In this document: positions 34,301 through 45,310 of the stretch, in pieces | Numbering within the stretch: position 1 is the stretch's first letter | Layout: every line of letters begins with the position of its first letter | Source of the DNA: Microbotryomycetes sp. JL201 | Lineage: Eukaryota > Basidiomycota > Microbotryomycetes | DNA length: 64,000 bases | NCBI GenBank assembly: GCA_033819885.1 | Contig: JAQYUZ010000011.1 | Span: forward strand, 186,001 to 250,000 | Direction of reading: 5' to 3' | The notes under the pieces: generated by a model | The model's input: only the letters and a program-made list of their open reading frames with translations | Told to the model about the DNA's origin: nothing | The model's database searches: none | Translations under genes and position numbers: made by a program

Positions 34301-34369
34301 ACCATCCAGTCGCGCTTCTGCCGTCAGCGCAGCTTGTAGCGCGGCAAGCCAGTCCGCCGGCCCGTTCAT
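28343..34369 (-). CDS. SLH1: Ski2-like helicase Slh1/ASCC3 with degenerate second cassette
   Basis: A product of about 1,800 residues with two helicase-Sec63 cassettes, as in Slh1 (ASCC3) and Brr2. In family members this helicase splits collided ribosomes in the RQT/ASC-1 complex. Cassette 1 is intact: [20 protein letters not shown] plus GKTDVALLT (Walker A, split by an intron near 33045-33090), [15 protein letters not shown] (about 32610-32650), [29 protein letters not shown] and [11 protein letters not shown]. The Sec63-like domain follows ([16 protein letters not shown] and on). Cassette 2 keeps the fold but not the motifs: Walker A position reads [18 protein letters not shown], DExH position reads [10 protein letters not shown], and motif VI reads [15 protein letters not shown]. 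The text of motifs Ia-III in cassette 1 matches Slh1 rather than Brr2. N-terminus [23 protein letters not shown] 34369. Confidence 0.88.
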
Positions 34370-34525
34370 GGCCGCAAAGAGGGGCGAAATGGGCCTGAGC
34401 GTGTGCGGGCAAGGCTTGTCGAGTCAGACACGTCATCGTATTATGCTCTATAGTGACTTGTATTGCATTCAACTCAGACAGCCTTTACATGTCCATACCA
34501 GTTTTTCACCCTCTCTTTCATGCAT

Positions 34526-36185
34526 TTACTTGGCAAGTCCTTGCTTGACCATAGCCTGGAGAGGCGCAAGCGCAAGTCAGAATCAACATAGAACAGAGCA
34601 ATTTGTGCATGTTACGCACCTCCTTGAGAAGCTTGCCGAGCTTGGCGGGCGAATCAGTGACAATGGCTCCGGCCTTTTCGAGAGCCTTGACCTTGTCCTC
34701 GGCACCACCCTTGCCGCCTGAAATAATGGCACCAGCATGACCCATACGACGACCAGGCGGTGCAGTTCGGCCGCTAGTGACGGATCATCTTCAGCAAAAG
34801 CTGCGGCGATGGAACAGAACCGAGACGCGCACTCACGCAATGAAAGCGACAACAGGCTTGTTTTGCTTGTTGTAAGACTGCAGGTATTCTGCAGCATCCT
34901 CCTCCATGGTACCACCAATTTCACCAATGAGGACAATGCCTGCGAGATTCTGAATCAGTCTCTGCTCGAAATGAACAGCAAGACGACGCACCCTTGGTTG
35001 CCTCATCCTCCATGAAGCACTTCAAGACGTCGATGTGTTGCGAGCCAGGGAAAGGATCGCCACCGATACCGACGCAGAGCGATTGACCGAGTCCGACCTT
35101 TGTCGTTTCTGTTAGGAAAACGTCCGAGTGAGTGGAAAGGCGCCAAGTGGCAACGGCTCGTTCACGCACGGTCAACACTGCGAATACAACAGCAGTCAGC
35201 GCCGCTCTGACAATGCGCGTCGTTATTTCACTCACGCCTCATAGGTCAAAGTGCCTGATCGCGACACAACACCGACCGAGCCGGGCGAGAAGATGTTGCC
35301 GGGCATGATGCCAATCTTGCAACCGCCGCCGACAGCCGGTGCGATGATTCCAGGGCAGTTAGGACCAACCAACCTAGACTTGTTCTGCCTGCGCAAAGCT
35401 TGAGCGACCTGTAATGCAAGTTGTCGTTAGCAACGTGCGCTCGGGCCAGAGCGGGGGCAAGTCGTCGTCGCGAGCCGCGGACCGCTTGACCAGTGCGGAC
35501 TGACTCGGACTTCGTCGGCCTGCGGGATGCCCTCCGTAATGCAGACAATCAAGGGAATCTCGGCTTCGATAGCCTCAATGATGGCGTCGGCGGCGAACGG
35601 CGGCGGCACGTAAATGACGGTCGCGTCGGGCTTTGTCTTGTCGGACGCCTGCAAGTCACATACAAAAAATCAGCCCCCGGACTCGACCTTTGTAACTCAT
35701 TGAGAACGACCGTCGCACCTCTCTGACCGAGCCAAACACGGGCAGGCCGAGGTGTTCAGACCCCGCCTTCTTTGGCGAAACACCGCCGACGAGCTTTGTG
35801 CCGAAAGCGAGAGCCTCTTTGCTGTGGAAAGTGGCCTGTAGGCGCGAATGATTTCAGTCCGAGCGCTGAAAGCACGGGCCCGTGTCGCCTTACAGTCTTG
35901 CCGCTGTTGGAGCGCGTTGCGTATGCACCCGCAATGTCAGCACTGGTGTCGTTCGTGGCGGCGGTGTCGTGAAACTCAACGTGAAGCCTTGGCAGATGAC
36001 TTTCGAGTCCTTTGTAATGCGCAAGTTGGGGATTGTCTGGTCGTACAACGACGACGAGCGAGCGCTCGACGACGTGCTCAGCGCACGGCGGGCTGCAAAT
36101 CAAAGCAGGTCAATATTGCTACCATACGTATACTGCTCATATCCGTACCTTGTCGCAGCGGTTGGCGGGCGAGAGTCGCGAGCAT
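34526..36185 (-). CDS. LSC1: Succinyl-CoA ligase, alpha subunit, mitochondrial
   Basis: This is the TCA-cycle subunit that binds CoA and carries the phosphohistidine. After a first exon [12 protein letters not shown] (ATG 36185) the spliced protein continues [20 protein letters not shown], a presequence, then [18 protein letters not shown] (CoA-binding fold), [93 protein letters not shown] and [17 protein letters not shown], where the His is the phosphorylated residue. It ends [11 protein letters not shown] at 34526. Around six short introns split it. The length is usual for the family (about 330 residues). Confidence 0.93.
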
Positions 36186-36432
36186 GACGAGTCGGTCGGA
36201 GACAAGCGGGCTCGCGCAGTGTTCGGGGCGTGCACGGTTGCAATTTCGGACGACCCAGAGGCATGCCCAGAAAAAAGGCTTGCACCTGACGATTGCTACA
36301 CCACAAATAGGCTATTTCTCGCGGGAAAAGCCATCTGACAGCTACAAAATAAGCTCAATGCTCAGACAAGACGCCAGCCAGATGCGACGCACATAGATCA
36401 CATTGCAACTGGAAACATGTTTGAAATATGAT

Positions 36433-38339
36433 TACATGACGAAGAGCAGATTGAGATCCATCTCGTGCGAACTCGACAATTGAGGTTTCTGCGAGTATTG
36501 TGAAACTGCCATGCGTAGACGCGGAAATGGGTCAGAGCAACTCGTAAGTCGACGGGAGCGCACTCACTCTCGTCTCGAACTGTGTGCGCCAGTTTGTCAG
36601 CCTTGAGCTAACGGGTCAGCTGCGGATGCACTTACTAGTGTTCAAGAGTTGCAAATAGCTCTGCTGAGGACTGTTCGTACAGAGTCAGCAGCTGACCGTT
36701 CGCGAGGTCGTACAAGTTCACGCACTACTTGGTGAGTGAAGCCACAAAAGCATGTGACATGGCACCGGTAGCTTGACCCCCAATTTGCGCATCGGCCGAG
36801 GTCTGCGAATCCTTCGAGCCAGAGAACGAAATGACGTCCGCCAAGCTCGACTTTTCACGCTTGGTCTTTTCGTACGCCTTGTCACCTGACATGAGCTTCT
36901 TGCCAGCCCCAGTCACTGCTTTGAACAAGCCGCCCATGTCGCCGCGTGCATAACTCGTAAAGGCGCCAAGGGCACCTTGACCAAGGTCTGCAGCCTTGTT
37001 GGGCGTCTTGATGACGCCTTTGGTGCTGTAGATGTACGGAAGATCAAGCGCAGAGCCGGAGTGGCACGAATCAAAGATGGCTGTCAGTCGGACGCCTTGC
37101 GGCAGTGGTCGCACGAGGTAGTGATGGATTTCATCGTCTACCATTTGTCCAGCGGTCTTGTAGTCGACCGGCAAAATCGTTTCGTCGTACCCGTCCTCTG
37201 TCGTACGCAATCCTTAGCCCTACTCGTTCTGATTTCAGAACGGGGGACTGACCTTCGTCTCCGTCCACATCTTTTGCCTGTCCACCGTGTCCAGAATCTG
37301 TTCCGAGCTCTGTCAGCTGTCCGACAAGCCGGCGTGAACGCTTTGGCTTACAGTGAAAGAAGAGCGAGTCACTTGGCCGCGCATCCGACACTAGCCATTG
37401 CATCGCCCTCGTCTGTATGCGCATGAGCGAATGAGTCCCCGGATGAGTCAAGCGAAAGTATATGCAGAACTGACGATATTGGCACGTGTCGGCTGCTCCA
37501 TCGGACCAAGGTTCGGCAAATCGAGCAGCATGACCATGTCCTCACGCTTGTATTGGTAGCGTTCTGCAAAGCATGTCAAGTCAGCCACAGGGCTGGCACG
37601 TGCTTGATGACAGAGTGCTCCGTACGCATCAAAAAGTTCGACAGATTGTGCACGTCGTTTTGGCTGTCCCGAGAGACTGTCAGTCTGATAGAGCCGGTAG
37701 CACACGGCTATGACATGCCATCCGCGTAAGGCTGCACTTGTTCCCGTGTAGTTGATGCCGATCAAGAGTGCCTTGCCTGAGCCGATAGAAAGCAAGTCAG
37801 CTTTTTCGAGCGACTGAAGCCATGTTTCGCACTGACGACGGCCAGAGCAGTCCGAATACAAGTGTTGCTGGTTCGGTGGCGGTTGGAAGTGAGGCTGAAA
37901 CTCTGCGCTCTGGTATTGAGCGGGTCCGAAACCTTGACCCGATGGCGGGGCCTGAGAAGGCGCAGCATAGTGCATGGGGGCCGGCATTTGCGCCTGTTGC
38001 TGAGGAGGTGGTGGTCCAGAGTTGTAGCCGCCGTAGCCACCTGGTCCTCCACCAGGGTATGATTGATACTGCGCATTTGGATCTGGCATCGCATAGCCAG
38101 GATTGTAACCACCGGGAGGGCCTCCCCACTGTTGCTGAGGTGGTGGCGGGCCATAATTGCCCCTAGAATTTGCGTTGTGTTAGGAAGCGCGAGTAAAGCA
38201 TGACTGGCTCGACGAAGGATCTGCGTTCTCACGCACGAACTGTCGCAGATGACACCAATCAATGCGTAACTCACTGCCCGTATCCAGCGACTGTCTGATG
38301 ATGACCATGTTGAGGCCTGCCGGCGCCGGGGTATGACAT
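36433..38339 (-). CDS. MCA1: Metacaspase (Yca1/Mca1 type)
   Basis: A type I metacaspase, a Ca-dependent Arg/Lys-specific cysteine protease linked in fungi to protein quality control and cell death. The prodomain is Pro/Gln/Gly/Tyr-rich (MSYPGAGRPQHGHHQTVAGY, then YQSYPGGGPGGYGGYNSG). The p20 part has KALLIGINYTGTSAALRG, the catalytic His in FFHYSGHGGQ (split by an intron after the first Tyr base) and the catalytic Cys in IFDSCHSGSALDLPY. The apparent stop at 36725 is inside an intron: a phase-consistent join continues QQSYLQLLNT and ends SQYSQKPQLSSSHEMDLNL and LFVM at 36433, the normal family C-terminus. At least seven introns. Confidence 0.92.
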
Positions 38340-38511
38340 GTCGGTTGAGCTAGTGAGAAAGCCGGCTGTCTCGTCGGGCCCCACCAAAAGCCTGGCCAGG
38401 GCTTGTGATAATTTAGGTTCAGGACGCTCAGAAGGACTCAATGTACACTACAAGCACAAATGACAACGAAATGTGCGTGCTACAAGTGATAACAAGCTAG
38501 AGGACAACCGA

Positions 38512-39379
38512 TTACAGCTCGCCTTTGACAATCTTGATGTCAATTTCGATCTGCTTTGCGCCGAGCGGCACCATGCACAAGTTACTTGGGGCGCAGTAAC
38601 CTGAAGCGCAGACCGAATGGGCCGCGCAACCTGATCCGAGTGGCATCCCGTCATCTGGCAAAGCAGCACATGTCTGGTTGGCCTTGTGGCAAACGTCTGT
38701 AAACAATGTGCGATCAGAAATTGCAGACCGTAAAGCGCAAGGAGGAGTCTTACTGGAAGTGCACTGCTGGTTCGGTTCTGGGATTGGCGAGTCTGCCTGT
38801 CCGTTCGCACAGCCCCTGCCAACGTGCTGCATCAGTGATCGATTCGGATATGCAACCAGTGTCGACTCACGCTCCGACGCCTCCGCAGGTTCCGTCCGTT
38901 CCACAAAAGAAGAACGCCTGACAGTCCTTGTCGCCTCTCGGGCAAGGGTCGCCGAGGTATCCCGTGCAGAATCCTTCTTTGCCACATGCGCCTGAACAGC
39001 AGACAAGCACCATCAGAGCAAAGACCTATGCACTCTGAAACAATTGTGATACTGACCATAGTCACAATCGATATCTTGTGTACAAGGTGCGGACGCGTAG
39101 CCGCAATAGCTCACAGACGGGTTGATCGGATCTGCCGGGCAGACACGTTAGAGCAAGCTGGCCTCGCTTCTGTTGCGGACAAGACGGACCTGGCATGCAC
39201 ACGGCTGTGGCGCTGATCGTTCCTTGGGCCTTGTCGTTAACGGACCATTCGGCGCAAGTCTGGCTCGGCGCGTCTCCGTCGCATGGAAAGTCGCCGATTG
39301 CAAGCACGGATGTCACCAGAAGTGTCAAACATGCTAGCCTGGTAGTCCAAGCAGACTGGCGCATCTGAGTCGGCAGCAT
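38512..39379 (-). CDS. Secreted cysteine-rich protein
   Basis: The start MLPTQMRQSAWTTRLACLTL followed by LVTSVLAIG is a signal peptide (ATG 39379). The mature chain is Cys-rich throughout: DFPCDGDAPSQTCAEW, AVCMPGPSCPQQ, YCGYASAPCTQDIDCDYG, KEGFCTGYLGDPCPRGDKDC, FFFCGTDGTCGG, then VCHKANQTCAALPDDG and GCAAHSVCASGYCAPSNLC, ending KIVKGEL at 38512. The final spacing pattern (CxxxxxCxxxxC...C) resembles Dickkopf/colipase-like or keratin-associated small domains found in several secreted fungal proteins. Four or so short introns interrupt it. Function unknown; a wall or extracellular role is inferred from secretion and disulfide-rich composition. Confidence 0.68.
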
Positions 39380-39714
39380 GATGCGCGTTTCGGGGCGATG
39401 CCTTGTTGAATGATCGAAACGCTCGCGTATTGAGGTGGCAGTGGTCGCGATGTGGTACAACTGAGCTCAACAGGAGCCAAGCAACCCGAATACAAGTACG
39501 AGGGATCGTCAGGGATCAACAATGACGATGGAAGCGACTCGGAACTGGCTCACGGCCAAGCTCTCGCTGGTTCCGCAGCGGCCCTACGCCATAACATTTG
39601 AACTCTCTCTTGCAGCTCAGCGTTGTCAAGCAGGATCACAGAAAAAAGCACAGGATACAGCTAGAAATAGAAAAGAACAATACTGGAACCAACGAGACTG
39701 GGTGCGCTGCAAGC
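39380..39714. other. Intergenic, promoter of Cys-rich gene and 3' end of PHO85
   Basis: Nothing recognisable in this 335-base stretch apart from transcription-control space between two genes on the same strand. Confidence 0.4.
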
Positions 39715-41412
39715 TCATTGATAGACTTTTTGAGCCTGGGCAAACTGCTGAGCAGGCTGCTGTTGCGCTTGTGCATGTGCATGTGCATGTGCTTGTGCTT
39801 GTGCTTGTGCTTGTGCTTGCGCTTGTTGCGAAGACGTTGACGTACTGCTGCCAAAGTAAGGACTGCGTGATTGTGGGCCTCAGCTCTCGTCTGTAGGTTC
39901 GAGCACAGCCAAACTGACTGATGCAGGGCAGTTGTGCAGTCAATTCTCCGTGCGGGATCAAACTGTAGTAGCTTATCAAGAAGGTCGAGGGCTGTGTCGA
40001 ATGAATGAGTACTCGCTCTTGTGCTTCGAGACCCAGAACGCACCTAGAGGATGAGCTCGCGGGTACAGCGACGCCCAAGGAATCCGGTTCATACGGGGGA
40101 ACGGCCTCAGTTGAATTTCGGGCTGCAGTCACCCATTGTCAGCATCGGCTCGCGCGTTCCAACGGACCGCACTGACGGATTCTGCGGCGATTCTTCTCAA
40201 CGTTGCCTCGTCCGGAGTTCCCAAAATGCGCAGAATCTGGTTCAATTGATCATTGTTGTCTCGTCCACGGAACAAGGGGACTCCCGATATCATTCTGCGA
40301 AGATGCCATTCCCTGTGTCAGCCTTGACATGATGTTCAAAAGACGAGCAGCAACTGACTCTGCCATGATACAACCTGCGCTCCACACATCGATGCTCGTC
40401 GAGTATGTGCGCGACCCAAGCAAGACGTCCGGTGCTCGATACCACAATGTGACGACCTCGTTTGAGAAAGTGTTGACCGGGATACCAAATGCCCTTGCCA
40501 AACCAAAGTCTGCAAGTTTGAGCTCTCCTTTCTTATTGATCAACAAGTTTTGTGGTTTCAAGTCTCGATGGAGCACGCGGTTGTCGTGACAGAACGCTGT
40601 GCCTTTGAGCAATTGCCACATGAAGCTGCGGACGACTGCCGGTTCAAGCGCGCCTCTGTCGCCGTGCGAGTCCATGTACTTCTTCAAATCAAGGTCCATG
40701 TACTCGAATACGAGCATGAGTTTGGATTCTGTGTGAATGACGTCGTACAGCCGGACAATGTTGGGGTGTTTGAGCTCCTTCATGAGCGAGATTTCACCTG
40801 TCGAGGAAAGTTGGCCCAAGCGGAGAATTGAAAGCTATGTCAGCACGTAGTGTGAGCGCGTGCCATGGCAACGCTCCCGTCCGGAACACTGAGTAACGGC
40901 TGGTTGCCTGTCGGAGCGTAAATGCCATTTCGGGAAGAATGTCAACGTACGGATGGCCGTGCTCGGGGTCCCCTCTTCCGGGTCCAGGTGGATCGACTTG
41001 AGGGCTGTGGTGGTCGACAGTGTAAGCGTGTTGCGCACGTGCGTGTGTTTGTGGAATGAGATGGGCGAGTCAGCTCGTTGCGCAACACTCGATCAATGAA
41101 GGGATATCCTGTCCCTGCCAGCCACGCCCGTGACGCTGCGCGTTGACAAGTGTGCACAGGGGTTGCTGGGTATCGCGCGTAGCGTGGACTGACCGACGAC
41201 TTCATTTGTGATGCGCGACCTGCCCTTGTGGACGGTAGCGTACTGTCGGGTGCGGCGCGGCCGAGTCGTCAGTGGCTTTGCGGACGTGTCAAGCTCGCAC
41301 GAGAACGCTCACCGTGCCCTCGCCGAGTTTTTCTAGCTCGATATAGCTGCACAAGGTCGGGTTAGCCGCCGAGGGAAGCTGTGTACGCCGTGCGCGAGTC
41401 GACCGACTTCAT
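39715..41412 (-). CDS. PHO85: Cyclin-dependent kinase Pho85/Pef1 (CDK5-like)
   Basis: Phase-consistent splicing gives [20 protein letters not shown] (Gly-rich loop), [20 protein letters not shown] (catalytic Lys and the PSTAIRE helix written PSTAIR-E across an intron), [57 protein letters not shown] and [11 protein letters not shown]. The C-lobe continues [20 protein letters not shown] and [12 protein letters not shown] before a Gln/Ala/His tail ending QKVYQ at 39715. The wording matches the Pho85/Pef1 group that couples phosphate and nutrient status to the cell cycle. The first coding exon is only ATGAA (41412-41408). The Gln/Ala tail is unusual for the family and coded by a hexanucleotide repeat. 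Confidence 0.92.
39767..39829. repeat. Hexanucleotide repeat coding a Gln-Ala/His-Ala tail of Pho85
   Basis: Alternating TTGTGC and ATGTGC units (+ strand) run for about ten copies within the last exon of the kinase gene. On the coding strand they read QAQAQAQA then HAHAHA. Two unit types in blocks suggest two rounds of slippage. Confidence 0.85.
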
Positions 41413-41653
41413 CGCAGCCTGTTGATTTGCACGTGCACAAGGATAGAGCGCGGGCGGCGCACGTGGGCGTCTGTTGAGGGTGTTGCCGCCGTGTGCTTGA
41501 TGTCAAGTACCCGTCTGCCTAGTGTGCGCGTGTGGAGGACCAGGGTTGGGTCGAGTGAGAATGTGGGGGCAGCCAAAGCCGAGCCTGAGCCGTTTTGTGC
41601 TTTTGAGCTCATCCACGGCGAGCATGCCGTGCATCAACTGCTACATTGCAGCT

Positions 41654-43593
41654 ATGCAGCAGGTCATTACATCATGGCTGCCCTCGCTGGTCGCGGCCGC
41701 GTTCGTGTGGCTCACAGCAGCGACACTCGGCCGCCGCGCACGAGCCGCACCACTCCGCGTGCCCATGTACGGCCCCACCTGGCTCCCGCCGTTCATACGA
41801 GGCATCATGGCAGCCGTCAAGTGCGCGTTTTTGCTCGCTCCCGACCTCTGTCAGATCTAACACAAGCTCATGACAGACTCGGCCAGGACGAAGACGAGTT
41901 CCTGATGGCGGCAAACAAGCAGTATGGTCCTGCCGTGTACCTGCCTTGGCCACTCAAGCAGTACTTTGTCACGGACGCAGACGAGATCCAGCGTGTATAC
42001 GAGTCAAAGGCGCTCAACTTTGTAAGGAGCGACGTCGCGAGGCGAGGCTCGGCACGGACCTGCCAACGCGCTCAGACTTGTGACAACCGTGTTGACTCGT
42101 CGCCCTGCATCCTTTCCCACACAGCAACCAGTACGCTTGCAAATGCAAGGCGACGTGTTCGGGAGCGAGCGACATGTCGTACAGTCGGGCGTCCTCGAAT
42201 CTCAGCTGTTTGCAGCACATTCAAGAGGCTTGTCAAAAGCAAAGCTCGAAGAACCAGTCGCACGATTCAACATGAACGTCCAGCAAACTATTGAGCGCGT
42301 GCTCGCTCAGATTGATTCCTCCTCATCCGGCGCCACCGAGACAGATTTGATCGAATTGGTAACAAACGCGCTGTACGAAGGGGCGACGCCGGCTTTGTTT
42401 GGTCACACGCTATTTGATTTCGACAGCGAACAGCCAGTTGCATCATTCCAGGCGACGCGCGCAAAGTTTTGGGCTTTCGACGAGGCTTTTCCCCTTTTCG
42501 CAGCGGGCTTGCCAACACTCTTCCAATCCGTGATCCCAGTAGCGTACAGAGGCAAACAAGGAAGGTCACACGTCGCAAAACATATCGGCCAGTGGATCGA
42601 CCACGACCTGCCCGGCTTGGATTCGGGAGTCGTCAGAGACATGGCAGACATTGGACGTCGAGCTCAGTGGTCAGCTGTCGAGAGTGGCAAACTGCTGCTC
42701 GGTACATATTGGGCTCTGCAAGCGAACGCTCCATTCGCCGCAGCACATCACATCACCTGCCTCGTTCAATCTAGCTTGCTGCCTCGAGTACTCGACGAAG
42801 TTTCAGAGCATGTCGATTCGTTTGACGACCCACTGTCCTTTGCGACTCTGTCATCTTCGAGCAGCTTGCCATTGTTGACGTCCACGATCTGGGAGACATT
42901 GCGCTTGAACGCGTCCTCTTTTTCACTTCGTCTCGTAGGCGAAAATGGGTATGACGTTGCGACAAAGGACAAAACCATGACTATTCCTCCTTCGTCTGCC
43001 ATCGTATGCGCCACTCGAGTCAGTCAGTTGTCCGAGTCGATATGGGGCAAGGATGCAAAACTTTGGAAAGGCGATAGGTTTCTGACAAAAGACAAGAACG
43101 AGGACGGCAAGCCAGTTCTTGACAATCAGCTCGTCAGGTCGGTCAGAGCATTTGGTGGAGGCGTATCAATGGTAAGTGTGCGCGCTCAAATTGACGTTGT
43201 TTCCGCCTTGAGCTTGTCTTGATGTACCAAACTGATAATCGTCCCCCGACTCTGAAAGTGCGAAGGCAGGCACCTCGCACTCGTCGAATTGAAATCGTTT
43301 GCGATTCAATTTTTCACTCGAATTAATGTGACAGTCAAGACACCTTCGACTGCAGAGGAAAAGTCTACATTGCGCGAGTTTAGGTACGGTGATTCAGATC
43401 GACTGGATGGACCGGGCAAGGTGGGCTACACGCCCGTATTGCGGTCTGGACGAGGTAAGCCCGAGTTGCACGTGCTCGTTTACATGAGTCGCGAGCTAAC
43501 ATTTGCGTACGGGCGAACAAAGTCGGAATGGGTATACACCAGCAAGGAACTGCTTTGCCCGTCATTTTAACTAGACGAAAACATACAACATAG
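41654..43593 (+). CDS. Cytochrome P450, membrane-anchored
   Basis: The N-terminus (MQQVITSWLPSLVAAAFVWL, ATG 41654; alternative in-frame ATG 41624) is a membrane anchor followed by a Pro-containing hinge VPMYGPTWLPPF. The body carries the ExxR motif in TIWETLRLNASSFSLRL and the haem loop AFGGGVSMCEGRHLALVE, where an intron falls between the Met and the axial Cys. A last intron (about 43454-43523, GTAAGC to AAAG) splices into VGMGIHQQGTALPVILTRR and ends KHTT at 43593, a normal P450 C-terminus, instead of the in-frame stop at 43570. The segment wording recalls CYP7/CYP8-like sterol-type P450s of basidiomycetes, but substrate cannot be told. It needs an NADPH P450 reductase and sits on the ER. 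Confidence 0.85.
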
Positions 43594-43779
43594 AACCCTA
43601 GATTCGTACGAACGGTGCAGGTCATCTTTCAGGTATGAATTTTTGTGAATAGAATCAAGGCATTTTATTTACACCTGCGAGGGGCAAGGAAGAGCTAGGC
43701 GACACAAATCTACAACAAGAAAATGAAGCTACGAAAAAACATTCTATTGAACCGTGGGAATCGAGTACGACACATACTC

Positions 43780-45170
43780 TACGACGAAGACTTGACTCGC
43801 GAGCGAGATGCGCGTCCAGCGCCAATGCCAGAATTTGCAACGAGGAGTAGTTGCTTGTCGAGCAGCTGCAGTCCATAGGCGTGAGTAGACTGAACAACGG
43901 CATTAAAAAGCAAGCTGCCTCACATTGTTGGCCGTGCTCAATTGTTTTGTCAATGTGGCCAGATAAGTTGTCAACAAGACGTCGTTGTACTCCTGACACG
44001 ACAAAGACAATGAAATTGAGCGATCGCGCGCTGTTGTCGAAAGACAGCACGCACCGTCATAAACTCTTGCTGAAATTCGACTGCATCTGTCGCCGGCAAA
44101 CTCGTGCACAGCGCCGAGATCATGCGCAAAGTTTCTTCGTCTCGAGGCGCGGTACCAGCTTGAATGGCCTGCAAGTACTGTACGATGACTTGAACCCTAT
44201 CTGCGAGCATTTGTATAGCATTTCTTTGAGTTGTCAAGTTTGCAATGACTGAGAGACAGAGGGATATACCTGTCAGCTAGGGCAAGAAGCATCAAGGCGA
44301 CACGACTACTGACTGCTCGATTGACCGCCTTGGTCGCCACCAGACGCTTTCGCAACGTGATCCACAGCAACTCGTTCCGCCTCGCCTGTCTCGATCTCGT
44401 AGTCCGTCTTGACAAAGACAACTTGGGGCTCGTTGTCGATGACTTCAATCAAGGATTCGTACACAGTCACAGGCACGGTCTTGTTATCATCGCTCGTGCG
44501 TGTCTTTGACAACTGCAGCAACAAGGGTGTCTCGTTGTAGCCGAAAAACTGCAAGGAGCAAAAAGCAAGGGGCAAGTGAGCGAAGAGTGACCATGCGGCG
44601 GGATGGTCCCGTACCTGCTTGTGCAGCTCGATATCTTGCGACGACGGCTCGTCGCCGATCGTATACCATCCAAGAAAGTCGAACGAGGGAAATACTTGCT
44701 TGACTGCAAGCGTACGAGTTAGGCCGATGCGGTGCGTGGTTTGGGCGCCACATGCGTTGCCAGCGCGCGATCGCTCACATTGGTCTGCGCGCGTGACAAA
44801 GTAGGCATGGTCGAGATTCAAACGACCATCCTGAGCAGTCTCGATGACGAGTTCGAACGTGTTCATGATTTCGATGGCGCGGCCGGCCTGAGTGCCGAGC
44901 AGAGCGCCGACGACTGGCGTTGGCGAGCACAATCAGTCTGGCAACGTGTGAGACTACTCAATTGAGCTCACTCTTGACATTTGGGTCGCGGTGCTGCAGG
45001 CTGACGCGCGTCAAGTGCTCCGAGATGTTGAGCACCGGCAGGGGATGTCTGCAGTCGAGCGTTCACGGGACAATCACAGAGATGTCAGCACATGAGTGGT
45101 AAAGCTATCCGCTTGAGCGCCCGACGAACTCAGGACGGACTCACAGCGCAACCTTGAGCCCGTCGGACAT
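43780..45170 (-). CDS. CSN6: COP9 signalosome subunit 6
   Basis: The protein starts MSDGLKVAL (ATG 45170), then HPLPVLNISEHLTRVSLQHR, VVGALLGTQAGRAIEIMNTF, KQVFPSFDFLGWYTIGDEPS, FFGYNETPLLLQLSKTRTSD and a C-terminal helical part with EYNDVLLTTYLATLTKQL. It is an MPN- domain protein: the JAMM zinc ligands are absent, as expected for CSN6, which pairs with CSN5 to remove NEDD8 from cullins. The final intron (about 43899-43841) joins TANN to LLDKQLLLVANSGIGAGRAS and a stop at 43780, replacing the stop at 43903. eIF3f and Rpn8 are related but the NETPLLLQL segment fits CSN6. Confidence 0.85.
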
Positions 45171-45310
45171 GATTGTGGCCTGAGCGCAAGGCTTTCTGAC
45201 CCGGAAATTCGAATTACAAAACCTTGCGAATAGAAACTACAAATGGGCGCGAGTCAAAAGTCTTTGTAGCGCGCACTTCTTACTGCCAGTCTTCTCATCA
45301 GCAGCCCACC

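Noticed and set aside
28343-34369. Brr2 instead of Slh1
   Set aside because: The degenerate second cassette recalls Brr2, but the N-terminal part and the cassette 1 wording match Slh1/ASCC3.
28266-36185. A metabolic cluster linking SSADH, kynurenine aminotransferase and succinyl-CoA ligase
   Set aside because: The genes are separated by unrelated housekeeping genes on both strands; proximity is weak and gives no sign of clustering.
36720-36730. Apparent early stop in the metacaspase
   Set aside because: A phase-consistent intron starts at the preceding bases and later exons supply the usual family C-terminus, so the gene is not truncated.
43560-43572. Apparent end of the P450 at 43570
   Set aside because: Using the GTAAGC intron before it gives a normal P450 C-terminus with a stop at 43593.
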